The notes: generated by a model from the sequence alone, not told the origin. Shown: positions 47,541 to 60,596, counted from the stretch's first letter. The stretch is 64,000 nt of DNA from Chromatiales bacterium (GCA_028695255.1 JAQVJI010000002.1:1-64000), one strand, 5' to 3'. Numbers and translations are program-made.

Positions 47541-49206
47541 CTATCGCCCCGTACTCTACATCTCGCTCGTGTTCGTGCTGTTCCTGCTCTGGCAGGCCTG
47601 GCAACAGGACTACGTCTGGCCGACGCAGGAACCGATGGCCGCCAGCGGATCGTCGATGACGGCGGAACCGACTACCGATACGCCGCGGCTCGACGTGCCC
47701 GATGCACCGACCGCCGAGGCCGGCCAGCTCCCGACGGGCGTCCCCACCGACGCCGTACCGGTGCGCGAGACCGTCCGGGTCGTGACCGACGTGCTGGATC
47801 TGGAAATCGATACCCGCGGCGGCAGCATCGTGCGCGCCGATCTTCCCACCTATCCGGTAAGCCTCGAAGAGCCCGACCGGCCGATGCGTCTGCTGGACGA
47901 GCAGGTCCGCCAGTTCGTCGCCCAATCCGGCTTGATCCACGACCGCGTGGCCGATGTGGACGCCGAGCGCCGGGCGCCCAGCCACCATGCCGTCTATCGT
48001 GCCGAGAAGACCGAATACCGGCTCGCGGACGGCGTCGACGAGCTGCGCGTGCCGCTGATCTGGACCGACGGCAGCGGCGTCACCGTCACCAAGACCTTCG
48101 TCCTGCGCCGCGGCCATTTCCTGGTCGACGTCGAGCATCACGTCGACAACGCCAGCGATGCGGCCTGGGTCGGTCGCCAGTACCGGCAATTGCGCCACGG
48201 CCCCACGCCGGACCGCGAATCGTATTTCATCTACACCTTTACCGGCGCAGCCTATTACGACGGCCGCTACGAGAAGCTCGCCTTCGACGACATGGTGAAA
48301 AAACCCATCGATCGCGAAGTGCAGGGCGGCTGGGTCTCCGTCATCCAGCATTACTTCGTGACCGCCTGGATACCCGTCGCCGACGAAACCAGTCTGTTCT
48401 ACACCCGAGTGCTGGGCACGGCCGGCCGGCCGGAACACATCATCGGCATGCGCTCCGGCGCGCAGACCGCCGCGCCCGGTGAACGCGCGAGCTTCACCAG
48501 TTCAATCTGGGTCGGACCGAAACTCCAGAACGAGCTCGAAGACGTCGCCAAGGGTCTGGAACTCACCGCGGATTACGGCATCTTCGCCTTCCTCGCCAAG
48601 CCGATCTTCTGGCTGCTGAGTTTCATCCACGGCCTGGTTGGCAACTGGGGCTGGTCGATCATCATCCTGACGGTGATGATCAAGCTCGCGTTCTACAAGC
48701 TCTCCGCCACCAGCTACCGCTCGATGGCCAAGATGCGCGCCGTGCAGCCCAAGCTTCAGGCGCTGAAGGAACGTTTCGGCGACGACAAGCAACGCATGCA
48801 GCAGGCATTGATGGAGTTGTACAAGAAGGAAAAGATCAACCCGCTCGGCGGCTGCCTGCCGATCCTGATCCAGATCCCGGTGTTCATCGCCCTCTACTGG
48901 GTGCTGCTCGAAAGCGTCGAAATGCGCCAGGCGCCCTGGATCCTGTGGATCAACGACCTTTCCACCAAGGACCCGTATTTCGTGCTGCCGGTCCTGATGG
49001 GTATCACCATGATCGTCCAGCACCGGCTCAATCCGGCGCCGCTCGATCCGGTGCAGCAGAAATTGATGATGATTCTGCCGTTCGTGTTCACCATCTTCTT
49101 CGCCTTTTTCCAGGCCGGTCTGGTGTTGTATTGGTTCGTCAACAATCTGCTCTCGATCGCGCAGCAGTGGAAAATCACGCGCGCCATTGCGGCCGAGACC
49201 AAATAG
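47533..49206 (+). CDS. yidC: Membrane protein insertase YidC
   Basis: [105 protein letters not shown]. Confidence 0.98.
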   Translation: MDNYRPVLYISLVFVLFLLWQAWQQDYVWPTQEPMAASGSSMTAEPTTDTPRLDVPDAPTAEAGQLPTGVPTDAVPVRETVRVVTDVLDLEIDTRGGSIVRADLPTYPVSLEEPDRPMRLLDEQVRQFVAQSGLIHDRVADVDAERRAPSHHAVYRAEKTEYRLADGVDELRVPLIWTDGSGVTVTKTFVLRRGHFLVDVEHHVDNASDAAWVGRQYRQLRHGPTPDRESYFIYTFTGAAYYDGRYEKLAFDDMVKKPIDREVQGGWVSVIQHYFVTAWIPVADETSLFYTRVLGTAGRPEHIIGMRSGAQTAAPGERASFTSSIWVGPKLQNELEDVAKGLELTADYGIFAFLAKPIFWLLSFIHGLVGNWGWSIIILTVMIKLAFYKLSATSYRSMAKMRAVQPKLQALKERFGDDKQRMQQALMELYKKEKINPLGGCLPILIQIPVFIALYWVLLESVEMRQAPWILWINDLSTKDPYFVLPVLMGITMIVQHRLNPAPLDPVQQKLMMILPFVFTIFFAFFQAGLVLYWFVNNLLSIAQQWKITRAIAAETK

Positions 49207-49229
49207 CCTTCGCGGCATGGAATGACGGT

Positions 49230-50573
49230 GTGGAAACGCCGCCCGTCACCGATACCATTGCCGCCATCGCCACGCCCTCCGGGCGTGGCGGTGTCGGCAT
49301 CGTCCGACTCTCCGGCCCGAACGCCGCCACCATCGCCGAAGCCATCGCGGGACCCATGCCCGTACCGCGCAAGGCCGCATACAGACGCTTTCGAGACACT
49401 GCCGGCCGGAACATCGACGACGGCCTGTTGCTCCATTTCCCCGCCCCGCACTCCTTTACCGGAGAAGACGTCGTAGAGCTGCATGGCCATGGCGGTCCGG
49501 TGGTCATGGACCTGTTGTTGCGCGCGGTACTGGAGCACGGTGCGCGGCTGGCGCGAGCGGGCGAATTCAGTGAACGCGCCTTCCTGAACGGCAAGCTCGA
49601 CCTGGCTCAGGCCGAGGCCGTCGCCGACCTCATCGACGCCGGCTCGGAACAGGCCGCGCGCGCGGCCCTGCGCTCACTCGAAGGCGAATTCTCCGCCCGC
49701 ATCGATGCGCTTGCAGAAGGCGTTTTCGAACTGCGCATCTACATTGAGGCCGCGCTCGATTTCTCCGACGAGGACATCGACTTCATCGCCGACGGTGCCG
49801 TGGCCGAGCGTCTTCACGACCTCGTACGACGCCTCGACGACATCGAACGTAGCGCCCGGCAGGGCAGCCGCCTGCGCGAGGGCCTGCACGTCGTCATCGC
49901 CGGCCGCCCGAACGTCGGCAAGTCCAGTCTGCTCAATCGCCTCGCCCGGCGCGAAAGCGCCATCGTTACCGACATCCCCGGCACCACCCGAGACGTGCTG
50001 CGGGAACACATCCACCTCGACGGTCTGCCGCTGCACGTCATCGACACCGCCGGCCTGCGTGACGCGGCCGATCCGGTGGAACGCGAGGGCGTGCGCCGCG
50101 CTTGGGCCGAGATCGAGCGCGCCGATCTGCTGCTGCTGGTGCTCGACGCAACCACGGGAGAAGGCGAAGATGAGCGCGCGATACTTGCGCGCCTGCCGCA
50201 GCGCCTGCCGCGGGTGGCCGTTTACAACAAATGCGATCTCACCGGCGAACCGCCCGGCGTCGATGGCGACGACGTGAGATTGTCGGCAAAGACCGGCAGC
50301 GGCATCGAGGCTCTGGTCGGTGAACTCAAGCGCCGCGCAGGTTTTGCCAGTGATTTCGAGGACAGCTTCATCGCGCGCCGCCGACATCTCGATGCGCTGG
50401 CGCGCACGCGTGAGGCGCTCGAACGCGCGCAGGAAAGACTTCAGGAGGGCAACCCCGAACTCGTGGCCGAGGAACTGCGCCTCGCGCATGACGCACTCGG
50501 TGAAATCACCGGCCGCGTGAGCAGCGACGCGCTGCTGGGCGGCATCTTCGCGAGCTTCTGTATCGGAAAATGA
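49230..50573 (+). CDS. mnmE: tRNA modification GTPase MnmE (GTG start)
   Basis: [40 protein letters not shown]-terminal CIGK. Confidence 0.97.
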   Translation: METPPVTDTIAAIATPSGRGGVGIVRLSGPNAATIAEAIAGPMPVPRKAAYRRFRDTAGRNIDDGLLLHFPAPHSFTGEDVVELHGHGGPVVMDLLLRAVLEHGARLARAGEFSERAFLNGKLDLAQAEAVADLIDAGSEQAARAALRSLEGEFSARIDALAEGVFELRIYIEAALDFSDEDIDFIADGAVAERLHDLVRRLDDIERSARQGSRLREGLHVVIAGRPNVGKSSLLNRLARRESAIVTDIPGTTRDVLREHIHLDGLPLHVIDTAGLRDAADPVEREGVRRAWAEIERADLLLLVLDATTGEGEDERAILARLPQRLPRVAVYNKCDLTGEPPGVDGDDVRLSAKTGSGIEALVGELKRRAGFASDFEDSFIARRRHLDALARTREALERAQERLQEGNPELVAEELRLAHDALGEITGRVSSDALLGGIFASFCIGK

Positions 50574-50670
50574 GCACGGAGGAGGTTGTGCCGGATCGTC
50601 GGCGCTCGACGCGACGAGTCACGCCGCAGTTCGAGATGCGAGCCTTGAGGGATGCAAGTGCTTGAAATTG

Positions 50671-50747
50671 TGGTGGCTACGGGTGGACTTGAACCACCGA
50701 CCTCAGCATTATGAGTGCCGCGCTCTAACCAACTGAGCTACGTAGCC
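50671..50747 (-). tRNA. tRNA-Met (CAT)
   Basis: Reverse strand GGCTACGTAGCTCAGTTGGTTAGAGCGCGGCACTCATAATGCTGAGGTCGGTGGTTCAAGTCCACCCGTAGCCACCA; CCA encoded. Confidence 0.96.
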
Positions 50748-50823
50748 AGGGAAAGGAAGGGCGGGATTTTCCGGTGCCAGGGGCGCCGTGTCAAGGCGCG
50801 GCGCCCAAAACGTCGCGATCCCC

Positions 50824-51915
50824 TCAGACGTTGAAACGGAAGTGCACGACGTCGCCCTCGTGCATCACATACTCCTTGCCTTCCAGTCGCCATTTGCCGG
50901 CGTCCTTGGCGCCCTGCTCGCCCTTGTTGGCGATGAAGTCCTCGTAGGCGATGACCTCGGCGCGAATGAAACCCTTCTCGAAATCGGTATGGATCGCGGC
51001 CGCGGCCTTGGGGGCCGTCGAACCCTGGCGGATGGTCCAGGCCCGGACTTCCTTGACGCCGGCGGTGAAGAAGGTCTGAAGGCCGAGCAGCGTGTAGGCG
51101 GCGCGGATGACGCGGTTGAGTCCCGGTTCTTCGAGACCCATGCTGGCGAGAAATTCACCCTTGTCGGCATCGTCGAGCTGCGCGATCTCGGCCTCGATGG
51201 CGGCGCAGACGGGCACCACCTGGGCATTCTCGGCGGCGGCGTAGGCGCGCACGGCGTCGAGGTGCGGATTGTTCTCGAAACCGTCCTCGGCCACGTTAGC
51301 GATGTACAGCGCCGGCTTGGCGGTGATGAGTTGCAGTTCGCGCAGCAGGCGGCGCTCGTCGTCCTTGAGTTCGAGAGCGCGCGCGGGGCGGCCTTCGGCC
51401 AGGATTCGGTGGGCGCGTTCTGCGATGTCCTTGCGGGCGACGGCGTCCTTGTCGCCGGACTTGGCGGCGCGCACGAGCCGGTTCAGGGCCTTCTCGACGG
51501 TCTCGAGATCGGCCAATGCCAGTTCGGTGTTGATGACCTCGATGTCGGAGACCGGATCGACGCGGCCTGCGACGTGTATGACGTCGGTGTCCTCGAAACA
51601 GCGCACGACGTGCGCGATCGCATCGGTCTCGCGGATGTGGGCGAGAAACTGGTTGCCGAGACCTTCACCCTTCGAGGCGCCGGCGACGAGGCCAGCGATG
51701 TCGACGAATTCCATCGCCGTCGGCAGCACGCGCTCGGGCTTGACGATCGCGGCCAGTGCATCAAGGCGCGGATCGGGCACGGGCACCACGCCGACGTTAG
51801 GCTCGATGGTGCAGAACGGGTAGTTCTCCGCCGCGATGGCGGCCCGCGTGAGGGCGTTGAACAGGGTGGACTTGCCGACGTTCGGCAGGCCGACGATGCC
51901 GCAGGTAAGGCTCAT
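50824..51915 (-). CDS. ychF: Redox-regulated ATPase YchF
   Basis: [54 protein letters not shown]. Confidence 0.98.
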   Translation of the reverse strand: MSLTCGIVGLPNVGKSTLFNALTRAAIAAENYPFCTIEPNVGVVPVPDPRLDALAAIVKPERVLPTAMEFVDIAGLVAGASKGEGLGNQFLAHIRETDAIAHVVRCFEDTDVIHVAGRVDPVSDIEVINTELALADLETVEKALNRLVRAAKSGDKDAVARKDIAERAHRILAEGRPARALELKDDERRLLRELQLITAKPALYIANVAEDGFENNPHLDAVRAYAAAENAQVVPVCAAIEAEIAQLDDADKGEFLASMGLEEPGLNRVIRAAYTLLGLQTFFTAGVKEVRAWTIRQGSTAPKAAAAIHTDFEKGFIRAEVIAYEDFIANKGEQGAKDAGKWRLEGKEYVMHEGDVVHFRFNV

Positions 51916-51938
51916 GATGGATTTGCAACCTCAGTGAT

Positions 51939-52532
51939 TCAGCTGTGCAGGCGGTGCATGGCCTTTTCCAGGCTGCCGCCAATGGCTTCGGGCATCACGT
52001 CCAGCGCGCGTTCGATCGCCTCGTCGATGGCGCCCTGCTCGCCCGCAGTCGGGCGGTTGAGGACGTAGCCGACGACCTGGTCCTTGTGACCGGGGTGGCC
52101 GACGCCGATGCGCAAGCGCAGGAAGTTCTGGCCCAGGTGCGCGAAGATGTCGCGCAGGCCGTTGTGACCACCGTGACCGCCGCCGCGCTTGAGTTTCACT
52201 GTGCCGGGCGGCAGGTCGATCTCGTCGTGCGCCACCAGCAGGTTTTCCGCGCCGAGCTTATAAAACGTCGCCAGCAGTTTGACCGATTGTCCGCTGCGGT
52301 TCATGAAGGTCTGCGGCTTGAGCAGCCAGACCTCGCGACCGCCGATCTCGACGCGGCAGACCTGACCTGCGAACTTGTTTTCCTGCCGGAAATTGCCGCC
52401 GTGGCGCTGCGCCAGCGCGTCCACAAACCAGAACCCGGCGTTGTGCCGGGTTCTGTCGTATTCGGGGCCCGGATTGCCGAGCCCCGCGATGAGGACGATG
52501 CCGTCGGTTTCCGCCACGGCGGAAGACCTCAA
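51939..52532 (-). CDS. pth: Peptidyl-tRNA hydrolase
   Basis: [51 protein letters not shown]. Confidence 0.97.
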   Translation of the reverse strand: MRSSAVAETDGIVLIAGLGNPGPEYDRTRHNAGFWFVDALAQRHGGNFRQENKFAGQVCRVEIGGREVWLLKPQTFMNRSGQSVKLLATFYKLGAENLLVAHDEIDLPPGTVKLKRGGGHGGHNGLRDIFAHLGQNFLRLRIGVGHPGHKDQVVGYVLNRPTAGEQGAIDEAIERALDVMPEAIGGSLEKAMHRLHS

Positions 52533-53146
52533 GCTTCCGGCGCGCCTTCGGTCGTCTCTTCGGCAGCGCCGCGCGGCTTGTGCACCGACACCACCGGCAG
52601 GTCATGCTCGTGCATCAGCTGCACCAGCGCGACGCCTGCGGACAGTTCGAGGTTGGACAGATGAATCGTCTCGCCCACGTTGACGTTCGCCAGATCGACC
52701 GCGATGTACTCGGGCAGGTCGCGCGGCAGACACTCGACCTCGACCTCGGCCAGCGTGTGTGCGATGGTACCGCCGGAGGTCTTGACGCCGACGCAGCTTT
52801 CCTCGTTGAGGAAGTGCAGCGGAACGTGGACGCGGATCTTTTGATCCTCACTCACGCGCAGCAGGTCGACGTGCAGCACCGTCGGCTTGTAGGGGTGGCG
52901 CTGGATGTCGCGCAGAATGGCTTTTTCAGCGCCCCCGTCCAGCTTGACGGTCAGGATGTGGGAGTAGAAGGCTTCGTGCTCCAGGTTCTTGATCAGCGCG
53001 TTGTGATCGAGATTCAGGGGCAGCGGGTCCTTGCCGCCACCGTACAGGATGGCGGGCACCTTGCCGGCACGACGCAGGCGGCGGCTCGCACCCTTGCCCT
53101 TGTCGTCGCGCTTCTCGGCGATCAGTTCGAAATCGACGTTACTCAT
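52529..53146 (-). CDS. rplY: 50S ribosomal protein L25/general stress protein Ctc
   Basis: [49 protein letters not shown]. Confidence 0.96.
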   Translation of the reverse strand: MSNVDFELIAEKRDDKGKGASRRLRRAGKVPAILYGGGKDPLPLNLDHNALIKNLEHEAFYSHILTVKLDGGAEKAILRDIQRHPYKPTVLHVDLLRVSEDQKIRVHVPLHFLNEESCVGVKTSGGTIAHTLAEVEVECLPRDLPEYIAVDLANVNVGETIHLSNLELSAGVALVQLMHEHDLPVVSVHKPRGAAEETTEGAPEA

Positions 53147-53170
53147 GTTGTTGCTCTCCAGATAACACAC

Positions 53171-53201
53171 AAAAAACGCCCTCCCCGCGACCAGGGAGGG
53201 C
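53171..53201 (-). terminator. Rho-independent terminator downstream of prs
   Basis: Reverse strand gccctccc-tggtcgcg-gggagggc-gtttttt. Confidence 0.8.
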
Positions 53202-53239
53202 CGGTTGACGTCCGGCGACGGCGCCGCCGGACCATCGAA

Positions 53240-53265
53240 GCGGAAACGGTTCGAACCGTTTCCGC
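53240..53265. repeat. Perfect 26-bp palindrome at prs 3' end
   Basis: gcggaaacggttcgaaccgtttccgc, self-complementary. Confidence 0.8.
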
Positions 53266-53266
53266 G

Positions 53267-54223
53267 TCAATCCATGAACAGGGTGCTGACCGACTCCTCG
53301 CGATTGATGCGGCGGATCGTCTCCGCCAGCATGCCGGCCACCGACAGTTGCCGGATGCGCGGGCAGGACTGGGCCGCCGGTCGCAGCGGGATGGTGTCGG
53401 TCACCACCAGTTCGTCGAGCACGGAATTCTGCACGTTGTCGATCGCCGGACCCGACAGCACCGGATGTGTGGCATAGGCGACGACTTTCTCGGCACCGTG
53501 CTCCTTGAGCGCGCACGCGGCCTGGCACAGCGTACCGGCGGTGTCGACGAGGTCGTCGATGATGACGCAGGTCTTGCCTTCCACCTCGCCGATGATGTGC
53601 ATCACCTTCGACTCGTTCGGCTTCGGACGGCGCTTGTCGATGATCGCCAGTTCCGCATCGTCCAGGCGCTTGGCGAGCGCACGCGCGCGCACCACGCCGC
53701 CGACGTCCGGCGACACCACGATCAGGTCCGGGTGCTTCTGGCGCCAGATGTCGCCGAGCAGGATCGGCGAGGCGTAGACGTTGTCGACCGGCAGATCGAA
53801 GAAGCCCTGGATCTGATCGGCATGCACGTCCACGGTCAGTACGCGATCGACGCCCACCGCCTCCAGCATGTTCGCCACCACCTTGGCCGAGATCGGCACG
53901 CGTGCCGAGCGCACCCGCCGGTCCTGGCGCGAATAGCCGAAATACGGGATCACCGCAGTGATGCGACCGGCCGAGGCCCGGCGCAGCGCATCGACCATGA
54001 TGAGCAGCTCCATCAGGTTGTCGTTGGTCGGCTGGCAGGTGGACTGGATGATGAATACATCGCGTCCACGCACGTTCTCCAGGATCTCGACCTGCACCTC
54101 TCCGTCGCTGAAGCGGCCCACCACGGCCTTGCCGAGCGGGATGTTCAGGTGGTCGACCACATCCTGGGCAAGCTGCGGGGTCGCATTGCCCGCGAAAATC
54201 ATCATCTTGCTCTTATCCGCCAC
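53267..54223 (-). CDS. prs: Ribose-phosphate pyrophosphokinase
   Basis: [56 protein letters not shown]. Confidence 0.98.
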   Translation of the reverse strand: MADKSKMMIFAGNATPQLAQDVVDHLNIPLGKAVVGRFSDGEVQVEILENVRGRDVFIIQSTCQPTNDNLMELLIMVDALRRASAGRITAVIPYFGYSRQDRRVRSARVPISAKVVANMLEAVGVDRVLTVDVHADQIQGFFDLPVDNVYASPILLGDIWRQKHPDLIVVSPDVGGVVRARALAKRLDDAELAIIDKRRPKPNESKVMHIIGEVEGKTCVIIDDLVDTAGTLCQAACALKEHGAEKVVAYATHPVLSGPAIDNVQNSVLDELVVTDTIPLRPAAQSCPRIRQLSVAGMLAETIRRINREESVSTLFMD

Positions 54224-54317
54224 GATACCGCCCCGGAGGTTGGTGGGTTTGGGCGAGGCGGTGCGAAACCGGCTTTCGCACCGAACGCCACGCAGTCACA
54301 CAACTTTGCATCAAAGT

Positions 54318-54336
54318 TGGCTGGGCCGGCAGGATT
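54318..54336 (-). repeat. 19-bp direct copy of tRNA-Gln 3' end (including CCA)
   Basis: tggctgggccggcaggatt identical to 54489-54507. Confidence 0.85.
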
Positions 54337-54422
54337 ACGCGGGGCGATCCTGCCCCGCGCCCTTCGGGCCGCCGCTGTCGCGGCGTTCCGATTCGCTCCC
54401 GGCGAATCGGTCGAACCGCAAC

Positions 54423-54441
54423 GGTTCAAATCCTGCCGGCC
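54423..54441 (+). repeat. Inverted copy of tRNA-Gln T-arm/acceptor sequence
   Basis: ggttcaaatcctgccggcc, 18/19 to tRNA-Gln GGTTCGAATCCTGCCGGCC but on the opposite strand. Confidence 0.75.
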
Positions 54442-54488
54442 GTGCTTCGTCAAGTATTCTGCCGTCCGGGAGAGACGGTAACTTCGTC

Positions 54489-54563
54489 TGGCTGGGCCGG
54501 CAGGATTCGAACCTGCGAATGCCGGAATCAAAATCCGGTGCCTTACCGCTTGGCGACGGCCCA
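54489..54563 (-). tRNA. tRNA-Gln (TTG)
   Basis: Reverse strand TGGGCCGTCGCCAAGCGGTAAGGCACCGGATTTTGATTCCGGCATTCGCAGGTTCGAATCCTGCCGGCCCAGCCA; anticodon TTG. Confidence 0.96.
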
Positions 54564-54603
54564 TCTGTTCGATTCGTCGGGGAAGCGCGTCATCCGCACT
54601 TCG

Positions 54604-55470
54604 TCAACGGACGCCGCGTGCGGTGGCGAGTCGATGCAGGAGTGGCGAGCGGTTCATGCCGCGGGCGATGAAGCCCGTGCAGCCGGTCGGCAGTTCGGGC
54701 AACAGGGCCATTGCCTGCGCCGGATCGTCGAACGGCGCGAACACGCAACTGCCCGTGCCCGTCATGCGCGCCCGGCCGGCCGCGCGTTGCAACCAGTCCA
54801 GCGCCCCAGCCACCTCCACATGCATCGCGCGAACCACCGGTTCGCAGACGTTCGTGCCCCTGCCCGAGAGAAAGTCGCGTATTTTGAGGGGGGTACAATC
54901 ACGTGTCAATTCGGGCGCGCCGAAGACGCGGGCGGTGGAGACCTCCACCGGCGGTTTGATCACCAGATACCGGGGTTCGGGCAGGTCGACAGGGGTCAGA
55001 TTTTCGCCCACGCCTTCCGCCCACGCCGCCCGCCCGCGCACGAATACCGGCACGTCCGCGCCCAGTTCGAGGCCGATCGCCGCCAGTTCGTCCTCGTTCA
55101 ACCCCAGATCCCACAAGTAATTGAGTGCCACCAGCACCGTGGCGGCATCCGAACTGCCGCCGCCCAGGCCGCCGCCCAGCGGCAGGCGTTTGTCGAGCCT
55201 GATGTCGGCGCCCTGCCGGCAACCCGTCAGCGCCTGCAAGTGCCGTGCGGCGCGCAGCGTGAGATCGGCCGCCTCCGGCACGCCGGGCAGATCGTGCCGG
55301 CGTTCGATCCGACCGTCCTCGCGCAGCTCGAAGTCGATGCGGTCGCCGTGGTCGAGAAACTGGAACACCGTCTGCAGCAGGTGATAGCCATCGTCGCGAC
55401 GACCGACGATGTGCAGGAACAGGTTCAGCTTGGCCGGTGCCGGCCAGCCGCTGCCGGGGCGTTCAGACAT
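54604..55470 (-). CDS. ispE: 4-diphosphocytidyl-2-C-methyl-D-erythritol kinase
   Basis: WPAPAKLNLFLHIVGRRDDGYHLLQTVFQFLD; PLGGGLGGGSSDAATVLVALN. Confidence 0.97.
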   Translation of the reverse strand: MSERPGSGWPAPAKLNLFLHIVGRRDDGYHLLQTVFQFLDHGDRIDFELREDGRIERRHDLPGVPEAADLTLRAARHLQALTGCRQGADIRLDKRLPLGGGLGGGSSDAATVLVALNYLWDLGLNEDELAAIGLELGADVPVFVRGRAAWAEGVGENLTPVDLPEPRYLVIKPPVEVSTARVFGAPELTRDCTPLKIRDFLSGRGTNVCEPVVRAMHVEVAGALDWLQRAAGRARMTGTGSCVFAPFDDPAQAMALLPELPTGCTGFIARGMNRSPLLHRLATARGVR

Positions 55471-56062
55471 CGGGCAGGCGCCATTCGTCGACCAGCAGGC
55501 GCAGCGACACCGTCTCGCGCGTGAGCAGCATGCGGTCCGGCAGACCGGCCGCCGGCGGTTCGCTGTAGCGCTGGTAATCGATCGTCCAGCCGTCCTGGAA
55601 CAGGCGCAGCGGCCGACCGCCGTCGGCCAGCTCGACCCGGGCCTGCGCCAGCGGCGGTTGCGCCAGGCCGAGCACCCAATAGCGCAGGCCGGCGACGGGC
55701 AGCGGCCAGCCGAGTTCGCGGCGCAGGAGTTCGTCGGCGTCCGTGGCGCGGAATTCCTCACCTTCGGCGGTGCGCAGCAGCACGTCGTCCGGCCCGCCCT
55801 CGATCAGCGCGACGGCGCGTCCGAAGGGCCCGAAGATGCGAATTTCATAGTCATCGCCGCGCTGGCGCCAGCGCAGGCTGGCGTGCCAGGAGGTCTCGTC
55901 GAGCGTCAGCGACAGGCGTCCGTTGAGGGTCCATTCCGACTGCCGTGCCAAAGCGAGTTGGCGTGCTTCCCAGGCGGGTTGCGCATCAACGTCGGCGGTG
56001 CGCGGCGGGACGCTGCCGCAGCCCGCGAGCAGCAGCGCGATGACGAGCGGCCAGGCCTTCAC
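55463..56062 (-). CDS. lolB: Outer membrane lipoprotein LolB
   Basis: Lipobox LLLAGCGS; located between ispE and a TPR gene. Confidence 0.87.
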   Translation of the reverse strand: MKAWPLVIALLLAGCGSVPPRTADVDAQPAWEARQLALARQSEWTLNGRLSLTLDETSWHASLRWRQRGDDYEIRIFGPFGRAVALIEGGPDDVLLRTAEGEEFRATDADELLRRELGWPLPVAGLRYWVLGLAQPPLAQARVELADGGRPLRLFQDGWTIDYQRYSEPPAAGLPDRMLLTRETVSLRLLVDEWRLPDV

Positions 56063-57765
56063 GGCTGAAAGTGTTCGCGTACCTGGAGCAGGCGTCGGTT
56101 GTCCGGCTCGCGCGCCAGCGCTCCGTCAAGGATCGCGCGTGCTTCGTCGTGCCGCCCCATCGCCCACAACAGGCTCGCAAGATTGCCGGCGACCTCGGTG
56201 TCGTCGGAAAGCTCGGCGGCCCGGCGCAAATGGGTCTCGGCCTCGTCATGACGGCCGAGGTGGTACAGCACCCAGCCCATGCTGTCGAGGATCGCGGCAT
56301 CGTCGGGACGCTGGTCCAGCGCGCGGCGCACCAGTTCATAGGCCTCTTCGTGGCGGTCGGTGCGATCGGTCAGGGTGTAGCCGAGCGCATTCAGCGCGGT
56401 CGTGTTGTCGGGATCGCGCGACAGGATCGCACGCAGATCCGCCTCGGCCTGTGCGAGGTCGTCCATCCGTTCGGCAAGCAGCGCGCGCGCGTACAGCAGT
56501 TCTTCCGCCTCGGGATAGAAGCGCAGCGCCTCGTTCATCAGTTCGACGCCTTCCTGATAGCGCCCGGAACCGCGCAGCAGGTGGGCCTCGGCGACGTACA
56601 GGCGCAACAGGCCGTTGTCGTCCTCGACCTCGGCGCGCACGTCGGCCAGATGCTGGCGCGCAGCGTCCACGTCGCCGGCCCGGTTCATCAGGTCGGCGAT
56701 GTGGAATTGCGCGTCGAGCCAGAAATCGCCCGCGCCCACCTGCCCGTACCACTCGATGGCCTCGTCCGACTGCGCCATCGCCTCGGCCACGCGTCCGAGG
56801 TAATACAGCGTTTCGTCGCGGCGCCAGTCGGTCTTCAGCAGGCGCTGAAGGTACTCCGCCGCCTCCGGATAATGCGCCGCCTCCAGGTTCAGCAACGCCA
56901 GCGTATACAGGAGGTCGCGATCATCGGGGCGGGCCGCCACCAGCCGTTCGAAGTCCGTGCGCGCCTCGTCGTAGCGGCTCATCTGCACATACAGGCGTGC
57001 GCGTGCGAGCCGCAGATCGCGGTCGTCCGGCCGGGCCTCCAGCGCATCGCTCAATGCCGCGATCGCGCGCTCCGGTTCGCCGAGCCGGCTCAGCGCCTGG
57101 GCGTAGATCATGCGCGCATCGGCCAATTCTGGATCGAGCGTCAGCGCGCGTTCGGCGGCCTGAACGCCGGCGGCGGGCTCGCCGAGCTGCACCGCGAGCC
57201 GCGCCAGGGCCACCTGTCCGCGGACGTCGTCGGGGAAGCGTTCGATCACCCGCCGCATCACGGTCAGGGCCGGCTCGGCCTTGCGTTCGCGGCTCAGCAG
57301 GCTGGCCACGATCATGAACCCCTCCGATTCCGTATCGCGCGCCGCCTGTACCACCTGCACGAACTGCTCGACGCCCTCGTCCAGGCGGTCGAGCTGCACG
57401 TACAGCACGCCCAGCAATTGCCGGACGTCGTTGTCGTTAGGCTGCAGCACCGACCAGCGTTCGGCCGCGGCGAGTGCTGCCGCGCGGTTGCCGGCGTGCA
57501 GCGCGATGCGCGCGGCGCGTTCGGCCACGCGCGGGTCGTGACTGTCGCGCGCCGCCTGCAGGTAGTGTTCGACCGAGACGTCGAATTCGCCGCGCTGGCC
57601 GGCGATCTCGCCTACCAGTATCTGGTACAGGAGACGCGATGCGCGCTCGGCGTCGAGCGACGCGAAGGCGTTGGGATCGGGTGATTCGACGGGTGTCTGG
57701 GCAAAGCTGGCGCAGCCCGAAAGGAAGAGCAGTGCCCCGATGGCGAACACGGTGAGCCTGTGCAT
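56059..57765 (-). CDS. Tetratricopeptide repeat lipoprotein
   Basis: Lipobox LFLSGCAS; multiple TPR units (e.g. ATALNALGYTLTDRTDRHEEAYELVRRALDQRPDDAAILDSMGWVLYHLG). Confidence 0.92.
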   Translation of the reverse strand: MHRLTVFAIGALLFLSGCASFAQTPVESPDPNAFASLDAERASRLLYQILVGEIAGQRGEFDVSVEHYLQAARDSHDPRVAERAARIALHAGNRAAALAAAERWSVLQPNDNDVRQLLGVLYVQLDRLDEGVEQFVQVVQAARDTESEGFMIVASLLSRERKAEPALTVMRRVIERFPDDVRGQVALARLAVQLGEPAAGVQAAERALTLDPELADARMIYAQALSRLGEPERAIAALSDALEARPDDRDLRLARARLYVQMSRYDEARTDFERLVAARPDDRDLLYTLALLNLEAAHYPEAAEYLQRLLKTDWRRDETLYYLGRVAEAMAQSDEAIEWYGQVGAGDFWLDAQFHIADLMNRAGDVDAARQHLADVRAEVEDDNGLLRLYVAEAHLLRGSGRYQEGVELMNEALRFYPEAEELLYARALLAERMDDLAQAEADLRAILSRDPDNTTALNALGYTLTDRTDRHEEAYELVRRALDQRPDDAAILDSMGWVLYHLGRHDEAETHLRRAAELSDDTEVAGNLASLLWAMGRHDEARAILDGALAREPDNRRLLQVREHFQP

Positions 57766-58021
57766 GCGAGGATTCCTGATGCTGTGATGATCGGGCGTTG
57801 ATTATCGGGACGGGAAGACCGGCATACCCGACGGGATCGGTTTCCATCATAACCCGAACACGGGCCGCCTTCCGCACCGCCTGAACGACGTTGGAACGCG
57901 CCGCCGGTCCGGCGTTCCCCCGCGACGATCGCTCAAGTCCCACAGGCGGCCAAGCGTCGACGGCTTGCCATGACGGGCGCGATTGCCACAGAATTCCCGC
58001 CTGCCCAGCGATTCAGGCCCC

Positions 58022-59331
58022 ATGTCCCTCTTCACCGTCGGCATCAATCACAAGACCGCCCCCGTCAGCATCCGTGAGCGCGTGGTCTTTCCGCCGGACC
58101 ACATGGAGACGGCCCTGTACGAGCTCACCGGCACCACGGAGGTGCCCGAAGCCGCGATCCTGTCCACCTGCAACCGTACCGAGATCTACTATCGGCTGGA
58201 TCAGGAGGCGGACGAGCGCGTGCTGCACTGGCTTGGTCATTATCACCACCTGAACAGCGACGAACTCAGGCCGTATCTCTACAGTCACGCCGAGGACGAG
58301 GCCGTGCGCCACACGCTGCGCGTGGCCTGCGGACTCGACTCGCTGGTGCTGGGCGAGCCGCAGATCCTCGGCCAGATGAAGGACGCCTTCCAGAGCGCGA
58401 GTGCCGCCGGCACCGTCGGCCGCCAGCTCGGGCGGTTGTTCCAGCACGCCTTTTCGGTGGCGAAGACCGTGCGTTCCTCGACCGCGATCGGTTCCAGTCC
58501 GGTGTCGGTGGCCTTCGCCGCGGTGAGCCTCGCGAAGCAGATCTTCGGCGACCTGTCGCGTCTGTCCGCACTCATGATCGGTGCCGGCGAGACGGTCGAA
58601 CTGGCGGCCCGCCATCTGCATGCGAACAAACTGGGCCGCATGATCATCGCCAATCGCAGCATCGACCGCGCGCGCCAGGTGGCGTCGCAGTTCGGCGGCG
58701 ACGCGATCACCCTGAGCGAGATCGGCAATCGCCTGCACGAGGCCGACATCGTCATCTCCTCTACCGCGAGCCCCGTGCCGGTGCTCGGCAAGGGTGCGGT
58801 CGAGAGCGCGCTCAGGCTGCGCAAGCGCCGGCCGATCTTCATGGTCGACATCGCCGTGCCGCGCGACATCGAGGCCGAGGTCGGCGAACTCGACGACATC
58901 TATCTGTACACCGTCGACGACCTGGAAGAGGTGATCCAGGAAAACCTCCAGTCGCGGCGCGAGGCGGCCAACGAGGCCGAGGCCATCATCGAGACGCAGG
59001 TGATGAGCTTCATGGGCTGGCTGCGCGCGCAGGATGCCGTGCACACGATCAGGACCTTCCGCGAACGCGCCGACGGCATGAAGATGGAAGTGCTCGACAA
59101 GGCCCGACAGATGCTGGCGCACGGCCGTTCCGGCGAGGAGGTGGCGCAGTTCATCGCCCACACGCTCACCAACAAGCTGCTGCACGCGCCCTGCGATGCG
59201 CTCAATCGTGCCGCCCGCGACGGCCACATCGAACTGCTGGAGGCCGCGCACGAACTGTTCAATCTCCCCACGTCGTTGCGCGACGAGGACAACGGCAACG
59301 GCAGCCACAGCCCGAACGACGACACCAAGCC

Positions 59332-59335
<4 letters not shown>
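58022..59335 (+). CDS. hemA: Glutamyl-tRNA reductase
   Basis: [53 protein letters not shown]. Confidence 0.98.
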
Positions 59336-60420
<1,085 letters not shown>

Positions 60421-60474
60421 CGAGCGTAAGGCGTATCTGACGCGGCGCGAACGCTCGAAATGCCCGCGTGAAGA

Positions 60475-60518
60475 CCCCTCATCCGACCCTTCGGGCCACC
60501 TTCTCCCCGGGAGAAGGG
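60475..60518. repeat. Dispersed-type intergenic repeat
   Basis: acccctcatccgacccttcgggccaccttctccccgggagaagggaa matches a widespread proteobacterial intergenic pattern. Confidence 0.55.
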
Positions 60519-60596
60519 AACGCCGCCGCCGTACACCTACCATTCCTCCGGTGACAAATCCTGCGATGACGGGTCCAATCACGTCTCAGGCCACTG

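Noticed and set aside
54202-54564. 120-aa minus-strand ORF across tRNA-Gln
   Set aside because: Spurious ORF reading through a tRNA and palindromic intergenic DNA.
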